12,453 nucleotides of DNA from an uncultured Ruminococcus sp. (GTDB lineage: Bacteria > Bacillota > Clostridia > Oscillospirales > Ruminococcaceae): assembly GCA_902464115.1 (NCBI GenBank), contig CABQIF010000061.1, positions 1 through 12,453 on the forward strand, in the 5' to 3' direction. Shown piece by piece: positions 7,271 through 12,453 of the stretch. Every line of letters starts with the position of its first letter. Positions within the stretch are counted from its first letter, which is position 1. Position numbers and translations under genes: made by a program. Below the pieces are notes generated by a model. It had not been told where the DNA came from. It saw only the letters and a program-made list of their open reading frames with translations, and did no database searches.

Positions 7271-7381
7271 TTTCTTTTTCCAAACAAACCAAAAAGAAAT
7301 CTGATTTCACAGTCTACATCATTTTTCATAAAACAAGCCAACCGCTTTGCAAAAAAACCAACAAAATTTACAGAAACGGAC

Positions 7382-7410
7382 TTGACATCCCCTCATGCAT
7401 CTTTTATAAT
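7382..7410 (+). promoter_or_regulatory. Near-perfect SigA promoter of the large LRR-dockerin gene
   Basis: TTGACA (7382-7387) and TATAAT (7405-7410), both exact consensus, are separated by 17 bp. The transcript should start near 7417, giving a leader of about 60 nt. The strength implies abundant expression without an alternative sigma factor, unless a repressor acts. Confidence 0.93.
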
Positions 7411-7476
7411 AATAGTAACCATACGAATGTGGGCGAATTTTGTTATGAGAACTACTTTTTGGAAAGGAGTCTTTTG

Positions 7477-9672
7477 ATGAAGACCAATCATTGGAAACGT
7501 ACAATTGCCGGACTGCTGGCAATGTCAACTTTATTCTCGCTTTCTTTCACAGCCGTTTCTGCGGAAGAAACCACAGCAGAAACTGCTGCTGTCACCACAA
7601 CCACCACTGCAACCTCTGTTGTAGAAATTCCGGAAACCGATATGCCAACGCTTTCAGTAACCGAAGAAGAGGCTGCTCTCTTTAAGGTAACACCGCTGAC
7701 CATCAAAGTGGGCGAAGAATCTGTCAAGGGCTTATCCGTTTCCGGCTACAAGGGCACAGATACCGACGTTGTCATTCCGGATACCCTGATTGACAAGAAG
7801 GGCAATGAGCTGCCGGTATTCGGCATCGCTGACGGTGCATTCAGCGGAAACGATACCATCACTTCCGTAAAAATGCCGGAAACCGTTACTACCATTGGAG
7901 CAAATGCTTTTTCTGGCTGCTCCAGCCTGACCAGTGTCAACATTCCGGATGCTGTTACCACTTTGGGGGCAAGTGCATTCTATGCTTGCACCAGCTTAGC
8001 TTCTATTCATATCCCGGAAAGTATCACCACCATTGATGCAGATACGTTCTGTTCCTGCAACAGCCTGACTGAAATCGAATTGCCATCTACTCTGATCCGT
8101 ATCGGCAACGAGGCATTCTGCTCTTCCGGCTTGACCAGTATCACCATTCCGGAAGGCGTGACACAGGTCGGCACAGAAGCATTCGCCGGCTGTTCTAATA
8201 TGGAAACCGCCTCCATTCCGGGTTCTCTGGAAGTTGTCAGCGGTTCTACTTTCCAGGATTGTTTCCGGCTGAAATCCGTTACCTTTGCAGAAGGTACCCG
8301 CAAGATTTTAGACACTGCTTTCTACAACTGCCCGATGCTGGATAACGTGGTTCTGCCAAGCACCGTCCGCTGGATCGGCAATTCTGCATTCGCCTATACC
8401 GGTATCAGCAGTATTTCCCTGCCGGAAGGGCTGATCGAACTGGCAAGCGGAAACTTTACACACTGCATGAACCTCAAGAGCATTGACCTGCCGTCTACTT
8501 TGACTTGCATCAAGAGCGATGTATTCTCTTATTCCGGTCTGGAAACCATCACGGTTCCGGAAACCATCACACAGATCAGTTCCGGTGCGTTTGCATTCTG
8601 CCAGAACCTGACCAGCGTTTCCCTGCCAGACAGCCTGAGCGATGTCCGGAAACAGGCTTTCTACAACTGCACGGCTCTGACCAGCATCAACATTCCAGCC
8701 AGCATGACTCTGCTGGAAGCTCAGACATTCCAGAACTGCACCAGCCTGACCAATGTCACCCTGCCGGAAGGCTTGGTTAAAATTGAAGACTATGTATTCT
8801 ATAACACTGGTATTACCAATGTCACCATTCCGGATTCTGTGACCAGCATTGGTATTTCTGCATTCTCCAACTGTGCAAGCCTGGAATCTGCAACGCTGGG
8901 CAGCGGTCTGACGAAAGTAGACAAGTGGCTGTTCCGGAACTGCTCTTCTTTGAAAGATGTGACACTGGGCGAAAATATCCAGAAAGTTGACAACTTTGCC
9001 TTTGCAGAATGCGGCAACCTGGAAACGATCACCATTCCAGATTCCGTCACCAGCATCGGCATTTCTGCCTTTGAAAAGTGCCGTTCTCTGGATGATGTCA
9101 AGCTGCCGAACAGCTTGACCACCGTAGAAAAAAATGCATTCTTAGACTGCGACAGTCTGACAGATATCACCATTCCGGATTCTGTCACCACCATTGGCAA
9201 TCAGGCATTCGGCTACCAGACCAACGATGACATGAGCACATCCAAAAAAGATGACTTCCAGATTACTGGTAAGACTGGTTCTGCGGCTGCCGATTATGCA
9301 AACAATTCCGGTGTTTCATTCAACGACCCAGATGCTCCGACAACGACAACTGATACAACCGACACAACCGATGTTACTGGAGAAACTACCGAAACCACAA
9401 CCGTTACAACAGATTCTGGTACACCATCAGAAAATACGTGCGGTGATACAACGATGGATGGCGTTGTGGATTTGTTGGATGCCATTATGTTGAATAAATA
9501 TCTGGCTGGCTATGTCACCTTTACAGAACAACAGCTGACAAATGCAAACTGCGACCAGACAGATGGCACAGAGAATATTGATGATGACGATACCACTGCT
9601 TTGATGCAATTCCTGTTAGCAATCGAAGGTTATGAAAACTTGCCTTTTATTGCTGCTTCTAACGAATCCTAA
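7477..9672 (+). CDS. Secreted large LRR_5 (BspA-like) protein with Thr-rich linker and dockerin
   Basis: A 731-aa exported protein. The ATG at 7477 is chosen for SD AAAGGAG (7463-7469), 7 nt upstream, and for the signal peptide it opens (MKTNHWKR, hydrophobic core, cleavage probably after AVSA, residue 29); the upstream GTG frame adds no signal. A short Thr-rich stretch follows (about 32-47), then a leader domain to 120. Residues 121-576 are exactly 20 LRR_5 repeats of 22-23 aa of the form AF-x2-C-x2-L-x-hydrophobic-x-IP. Residues about 618-654 are a Thr/Asp linker, probably glycosylated outside the cell. The dockerin spans 656-720, with first loop D657, D661, D665, D668 and an expanded second loop (691-705). 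It should act as a non-catalytic surface component or adhesin held by a cohesin scaffold. No enzyme domain and no LPxTG are present. It is monocistronic, with its own promoter and terminator. Confidence 0.93.
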   Translation: MKTNHWKRTIAGLLAMSTLFSLSFTAVSAEETTAETAAVTTTTTATSVVEIPETDMPTLSVTEEEAALFKVTPLTIKVGEESVKGLSVSGYKGTDTDVVIPDTLIDKKGNELPVFGIADGAFSGNDTITSVKMPETVTTIGANAFSGCSSLTSVNIPDAVTTLGASAFYACTSLASIHIPESITTIDADTFCSCNSLTEIELPSTLIRIGNEAFCSSGLTSITIPEGVTQVGTEAFAGCSNMETASIPGSLEVVSGSTFQDCFRLKSVTFAEGTRKILDTAFYNCPMLDNVVLPSTVRWIGNSAFAYTGISSISLPEGLIELASGNFTHCMNLKSIDLPSTLTCIKSDVFSYSGLETITVPETITQISSGAFAFCQNLTSVSLPDSLSDVRKQAFYNCTALTSINIPASMTLLEAQTFQNCTSLTNVTLPEGLVKIEDYVFYNTGITNVTIPDSVTSIGISAFSNCASLESATLGSGLTKVDKWLFRNCSSLKDVTLGENIQKVDNFAFAECGNLETITIPDSVTSIGISAFEKCRSLDDVKLPNSLTTVEKNAFLDCDSLTDITIPDSVTTIGNQAFGYQTNDDMSTSKKDDFQITGKTGSAAADYANNSGVSFNDPDAPTTTTDTTDTTDVTGETTETTTVTTDSGTPSENTCGDTTMDGVVDLLDAIMLNKYLAGYVTFTEQQLTNANCDQTDGTENIDDDDTTALMQFLLAIEGYENLPFIAASNES
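7837..9204 (+). repeat. Tandem array of 20 LRR_5 coding repeats
   Basis: Sixteen repeats encode 23 aa and four (the 5th, 9th, 11th and 15th) encode 22 aa, together exactly 456 residues. The consensus is AF-x2-C-x2-L-x-x-hydrophobic-x-[IL]P-x-[ST]-[VL]-x-x-[IV]. The short repeats lack the cysteine and carry S/T-G in its place. Repeats 15-16 and 18-19 share the 14-residue string TIPDSVTSIGISAF, which suggests internal duplication. Confidence 0.93.
9328..9438 (+). repeat. Low-complexity Thr/Asp-rich linker coding region
   Basis: About 37 residues, mostly Thr with Asp, Glu, Val and a few Pro, link the LRR domain to the dockerin. Similar Thr-rich linkers are common in ruminococcal cellulosomal proteins and are likely to be flexible and O-glycosylated. 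Confidence 0.8.
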
Positions 9673-9701
9673 CGAACACCATTTCACAATTAGCAATCAA
9701 A

Positions 9702-9740
9702 AAGAGGACGCACTCTATTATCAGAGTACGTCCTCTTTTC
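9702..9740. terminator. Bidirectional terminator between the LRR-dockerin gene and the 103-aa gene
   Basis: Arms at 9702-9716 and 9723-9737 pair over 15 positions with one C-A mismatch and a 6-nt loop. T runs follow on the plus strand (9734-9739) and, read as A's at 9699-9703, on the minus strand. It lies between two converging genes and can end both transcripts. Confidence 0.88.
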
Positions 9741-9747
9741 ATTTGCC

Positions 9748-10059
9748 TTACTTTTTTTCCTCTGGAGCTTTTCCATTGATAGAAAATACTGCAATCGGGT
9801 CTAACAAATCAGAAAGCAGCATTCCTTCAATATTGGCACTGCTACAAAATGCCAGCATAGACGGGTAAATATCATCGTTCAAGAAAAAGACGGTTTTTCC
9901 GTCTTCTTTCCGGACACCCACTTCATAGGCTGCATCCTGATAGAAAAAGTAAATCAAAATGCCATCCTGCCGATGCTGTCGCAGGCAATCCAGCAATTCG
10001 CTGGCACGCCACATCTGCGGTTCGGTAGAGAGTCCCATTTTTTCCCAAAATGGTTCCAT
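9748..10059 (-). CDS. Conserved-looking small protein of unknown function (103 aa)
   Basis: I do not recognise this 103-aa protein. It starts at an ATG with SD GAGGTG 6 nt upstream and has its own extended -10 promoter, so it is probably a real gene. It has no signal peptide or membrane segment and should be cytoplasmic. The N-terminal 30 residues are amphipathic and mixed in charge (WRASELLDCLRQHRQDG). The middle looks like alternating strands (ILIYFFYQDAAYEVGV, TVFFLNDDIYPSML), and the C-terminus ends in PEEKK. The fold could be a small alpha-beta domain. It lies 59 bp downstream of the asparaginase-like gene on the same strand with no terminator between them, so it may also be read through from the CLC/asparaginase transcript. 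No function is assigned. Confidence 0.72.
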   Translation of the reverse strand: MEPFWEKMGLSTEPQMWRASELLDCLRQHRQDGILIYFFYQDAAYEVGVRKEDGKTVFFLNDDIYPSMLAFCSSANIEGMLLSDLLDPIAVFSINGKAPEEKK

Positions 10060-10083
10060 ATCAACACCTCTTTTCTACTTTTT

Positions 10084-10112
10084 ATTATACCATAATCCTG
10101 CTTGCATTGCAA
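10084..10112 (-). promoter_or_regulatory. Promoter of the 103-aa gene, with a dyad over the -35
   Basis: On the minus strand, the -35 TTGCAA (10107-10112) and the -10 TATAAT (10084-10089) are 17 bp apart with TG upstream (extended -10). The -35 lies inside the 11-bp palindrome TTGCATTGCAA (10102-10112), a possible operator. It lies between this gene and the upstream asparaginase-like gene. Confidence 0.85.
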
Positions 10113-10118
10113 CCACTG

Positions 10119-11084
10119 TCATATCAACTTTGCAGATTTTCCAATGGACACTTGTATCCAGCTTCTACAGTAAGCAGCAATCGGGGCGATGTCATACAAG
10201 GGCTGCACCTGCAAGGCTTGCCACTGTTTCACGGTGTCATAATCCAACGTATCCGACCGGCAGCCTGTCAAATAGACGGGGATTTGTCGTTCTGCTGCTT
10301 TGGCTGCAAACGCTTGAAAACTTGCATCTGTGCAAATCGTTCCAGAATGATAGCAGGCATAAAAGATCGCTTGAATGTAGTCTGGAATCTCTGGCAGCGA
10401 ACCGCCAACGCCAGCTGTTAGCTGCAACAGTGGTGCAGGCTGCAACAAGTTCAACGGCTCTGCAAGCGGTAGCATTGGTGCACGACTGGGAATGGTTCTA
10501 TTCTGATGGAACTGCCCTTGCTTGTCATATGTTCCATAGATAGCATCTCGAAAACTGTACAAGTTTCCGCTGCCGGGCAGCTGCTGCAACAGTTGAATGG
10601 CTTCGTGTATGGTCGGAATGTTGTCTGTATTACAATGGCTGACAAAAACACCTGTTGCCTGCTGTTCCTGCAAAAATCGCACTGCATAGGCGAAGTTTGT
10701 CCAGCCGTTTGCTTTTGGATTGGAAAGCGGTTCGTTGCTCGCCACCAATACCAACGGCGGGCAATCTGCCCCCAACACATACCCCAAAACAGCAGCGGTA
10801 TATGCCAAGGTATCCGAACCATGCAGCAAAATCCATCCGTCACAAGCTTCTTTACAAATCCGCTCTCGCACATGATTTACCAGAAAGGAAAGCGTTTCGC
10901 CAGTCATCTGCTCACTAAACAGGCGAAATGGTTCAGAGGGCATGACGGTGATTCCATCTAAAATGCCCTGTTCTTTTGCCTCCTCCAGCAGAAAATAGGT
11001 GGACGAATCCGGCAGCTGCAAATAACCATCTTCGGCAACCTGACAGCCAATCGTTCCGCCAGTAAAAATGACACCAAGTTTCAT
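10119..11084 (-). CDS. Asparaginase/glutaminase-family protein with altered active-site residues
   Basis: A 321-aa cytoplasmic protein of the type I/II L-asparaginase fold, which normally hydrolyses Asn to Asp and ammonia. The ATG at 11084 is chosen over a TTG at 11090 because GAGAGGA lies about 6 nt before the ATG and the ATG overlaps the previous stop. The first motif TGGTIG carries the nucleophile-type Thr11 (residues 8-13). The second motif reads LLHGSDTLAYT (86-96), with Ser90 where the family has the catalytic Thr, followed by Asp91. In my hand alignment the catalytic Lys region (about 146-166, VFVSHCNTDNIPTIHEA) has no lysine. The C-terminal domain keeps the YHSGT-type loop of the family. 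It follows the CLC gene with a 4-bp ATGA overlap. The fold is well supported. Activity on asparagine is less sure; it could be a divergent amidohydrolase. Confidence 0.85.
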   Translation of the reverse strand: MKLGVIFTGGTIGCQVAEDGYLQLPDSSTYFLLEEAKEQGILDGITVMPSEPFRLFSEQMTGETLSFLVNHVRERICKEACDGWILLHGSDTLAYTAAVLGYVLGADCPPLVLVASNEPLSNPKANGWTNFAYAVRFLQEQQATGVFVSHCNTDNIPTIHEAIQLLQQLPGSGNLYSFRDAIYGTYDKQGQFHQNRTIPSRAPMLPLAEPLNLLQPAPLLQLTAGVGGSLPEIPDYIQAIFYACYHSGTICTDASFQAFAAKAAERQIPVYLTGCRSDTLDYDTVKQWQALQVQPLYDIAPIAAYCRSWIQVSIGKSAKLI

Positions 11085-12316
11085 TTGCAATCCTCTCTCC
11101 AGAAAAATAATGGGGTTGTTGTTTGTTTTCCATACATCGAATGACTGCCGTTACAGAGTCGGGCAACGGTGCAGACTACTGCAAAATAAGGAAAATACGA
11201 AAATCCAAATACTTCCGCTCCGATGCAAATCGGTGCAAGCAAGGTATTCGATGCACTTCCGAATACTGCCGCATAGCAAAGAGCCGCTGCCACAACAGAC
11301 GGGATTCCTAGCAGTGGTGCGAGCACTGCCCCCAGACACGCCCCAATGGCAAACAATGGCGTTACTTCTCCGCCCTGAAAGCCGATGGCAAGCGTCAGTA
11401 TAGTAAAGCATAGTTTTCCCAGAAAATCAAACCAATATACGGTATCGCCGTTGCAGGAAAGGGTAATCAAGTTTGTTCCCAGACCGGAATATCTCCCTCT
11501 TCCACAGAGATACAGCAGAATCGCCAGTCCTGCACCGCAAATGGCAATGCGAAGAATCGGATTCAGCAACCATTTTGCAGCTGCTTGTTTTGCCTGTTTC
11601 AACAGGAATGTAAAAACGCCGCCTGTCAATCCGGCAGCCACGCCCAAAATCAACATTGGAATCGAAATCGGGGAAACAACGGTTTCCGGCAATGTCACCT
11701 GAAATGTTTCCAACCCCAGTGCAATCGAAACGATATTAGCCGTGATGGCGGAAAGGGCTGCTGGCAACAACGCCCGATATTCCAGCTTCCCGACCACCAG
11801 AACTTCCAGTGCAAAACAAACAGCAGCAAGCGGAGCGTGAAATAAGCCACTAAATCCGGCTGCCATTCCGGAAATCGTAAGAATGCGAATCAAACTTTTT
11901 TGCCTCTGCAATAATGGGATACGACTTCCTGTCCAATGGGCAACCGTTGCACCCAGCTGCACAGCAACCCCTTCTCGTCCGGCACTACCGCCGCAGAGAT
12001 GCGTTAACCAAGTACTGCCGATTAACAGTGGAATCAGCCGCAATGGAATGCGGTCTGCCTTTCCGGTCGCAGCATCGAAAATCAAACCCATTCCCTGACT
12101 GCTCTCTTTTCCATACTTCTGATAGACCCAAACCATCAACGCACCTGCCAGCGGTAAAAATGGTAGAAACCAGAGCAAATGCGTCGTGCGAAGCGTTCCA
12201 ATTTGCAGTAAAATCCTGCCGAACCCTGCTGTAATCACGCCAGTGATTGCTCCGGTTAGTATGGCAAGCAGACAGAGTAGCCCCATCGGCAGTAATTTTT
12301 CTTTAATTGCATGCAT
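11081..12316 (-). CDS. CLC-family transporter, probable fluoride/proton antiporter (CLC-F type)
   Basis: A 411-aa polytopic membrane protein of the CLC superfamily. The start at 12316 has SD AAAAGGA 9 nt upstream. The second CLC motif is GREGVAVQLG (113-122), with the gating Glu115 and Val where chloride CLCs have Pro. The GSGIP chloride-coordinating motif is replaced by QGMGLIF (74-80), putting Met76 where chloride CLCs have Ser. The third motif reads GGEVTPLFAIG (315-325), with Thr319, and SHSMYGKQ follows with Tyr395. The spacings Met76-Glu115 (39) and Thr319-Tyr395 (76) equal those I recall for the characterised fluoride transporter (Met79, Glu118, Thr320, Tyr396). There is no C-terminal CBS domain. 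It should expel fluoride in exchange for protons. No fluoride riboswitch is recognisable in the short upstream region. It is coupled to the asparaginase-like gene by a 4-bp overlap. Confidence 0.9.
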   Translation of the reverse strand: MHAIKEKLLPMGLLCLLAILTGAITGVITAGFGRILLQIGTLRTTHLLWFLPFLPLAGALMVWVYQKYGKESSQGMGLIFDAATGKADRIPLRLIPLLIGSTWLTHLCGGSAGREGVAVQLGATVAHWTGSRIPLLQRQKSLIRILTISGMAAGFSGLFHAPLAAVCFALEVLVVGKLEYRALLPAALSAITANIVSIALGLETFQVTLPETVVSPISIPMLILGVAAGLTGGVFTFLLKQAKQAAAKWLLNPILRIAICGAGLAILLYLCGRGRYSGLGTNLITLSCNGDTVYWFDFLGKLCFTILTLAIGFQGGEVTPLFAIGACLGAVLAPLLGIPSVVAAALCYAAVFGSASNTLLAPICIGAEVFGFSYFPYFAVVCTVARLCNGSHSMYGKQTTTPLFFWREDCK

Positions 12317-12351
12317 ACAAACACATCCTTTTCAATGATTTTTTATTTATA

Positions 12352-12391
12352 TAGAAAAATCGCCAACGTGCATGGCACACGTCGGCGATTT
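12352..12391 (-). terminator. Terminator downstream of the tRNA gene
   Basis: Arms at 12357-12370 and 12378-12391 form a 14-bp stem with one G-T pair and a 7-nt loop; read on the minus strand it ends in a T run (A's at 12355-12359). It lies about 10 bp after the tRNA 3' end and 40 bp before the CLC start. The CLC gene must therefore have its promoter in or just after this hairpin; TATAAA-like sequence is present at about 12343-12350 but I see no convincing -35. Confidence 0.88.
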
Positions 12392-12400
12392 CAAGAGATA

Positions 12401-12453
12401 TGGTGGGCCATCGGGGACTCGAACCCAGGACCATCCGGTTATGAGCCGGGAGC
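12401..12453 (-). tRNA. tRNA with CAT anticodon (elongator Met or Ile2), 5' part outside window
   Basis: Minus-strand sequence shows the anticodon arm with loop CTCATAA (anticodon CAT, 12441-12443), a variable region, a T arm with loop TTCGAGT, the 3' acceptor strand ATGGCCC, discriminator A and an encoded CCA (12401-12403). The CCGG anticodon stem lacks the GGG/CCC pairs of initiator tRNA, so this is elongator Met or the lysidine-modified Ile tRNA. Two mismatches are seen: C27-A43 at the top of the anticodon stem and T50-C64 in the T stem. The D arm and 5' acceptor strand are cut off. Confidence 0.88.

Noticed and set aside
1541..7294. Identical 14-mer CAAACAAACCAAAA at 1541-1554 and 7281-7294, each upstream of a dockerin gene
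   Set aside because: It is low-complexity A/C sequence. One copy lies in a 5' leader and the other about 90 bp upstream of a promoter, so the positions do not match a shared regulatory role.
8799..9200. Minus-strand open frames inside the LRR array with repeated MLVTESGMV-like segments
   Set aside because: The repetition simply mirrors the coding repeats on the plus strand; there is no SD or promoter.
7837..9204. Regular 66-69-bp spacing that could suggest a CRISPR-like or satellite array
   Set aside because: The units are in-frame LRR codons with diverged sequence and no constant direct repeat with unique spacers.
12317..12400. Possible fluoride riboswitch before the CLC gene
   Set aside because: The only structure is a simple terminator hairpin of the tRNA; the conserved aptamer pseudoknot segments are not visible.

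Overview
The window looks like chromosome from a gut-type Ruminococcus or close relative (Clostridia, Oscillospiraceae). The main evidence is three secreted proteins with C-terminal dockerin modules, two of them with BspA-type leucine-rich repeats and one with a long Thr-rich linker. Strong Gram-positive Shine-Dalgarno sites, near-consensus SigA promoters with 17-bp spacers and compact U-tailed terminators agree with this. Genus is an inference; nothing here fixes the species.

Layout: (1) 1-1330, plus strand: 3' part of an ABC ATPase and its membrane permease, a zinc/manganese-type (ABC-3) importer, closed by a terminator. (2) 1501-4092, plus strand: a promoter, then two secreted dockerin proteins in one operon (a 313-aa protein with an unrecognised central domain and a 488-aa BspA/LRR protein), then a terminator. 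(3) 4171-6103, plus strand: an ECF sigma factor overlapping by 23 bp a single-pass membrane protein that is probably its anti-sigma factor. An unusually good internal Shine-Dalgarno plus ATG in the second gene could yield a form without the cytoplasmic domain. (4) 6178-7202, minus strand: azlC-azlD, a branched-chain amino acid exporter pair with a 4-bp overlap. (5) 7382-9737, plus strand: a near-perfect SigA promoter and a 731-aa secreted protein with 20 LRR_5 repeats, a Thr-rich linker and a dockerin. (6) 9748-12316, minus strand: a small unknown protein, an asparaginase-fold protein with altered active-site residues, and a CLC-type transporter with the residue signature of fluoride/proton antiporters; the last two overlap by 4 bp. 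(7) 12401-12453, minus strand: 3' part of a CAT-anticodon tRNA, followed by its terminator.

How the parts may work together: the dockerin proteins carry no recognisable enzyme domain and are probably non-catalytic parts or adhesins of a cellulosome-like surface complex, docked to cohesin scaffoldins encoded elsewhere. The sigma/anti-sigma pair between them is a candidate envelope or substrate sensor, but the dockerin genes have ordinary SigA promoters, so a direct regulatory link is unproven. The CLC/asparaginase pair suggests a fluoride- or acid-related unit. The rest is ordinary transport housekeeping.
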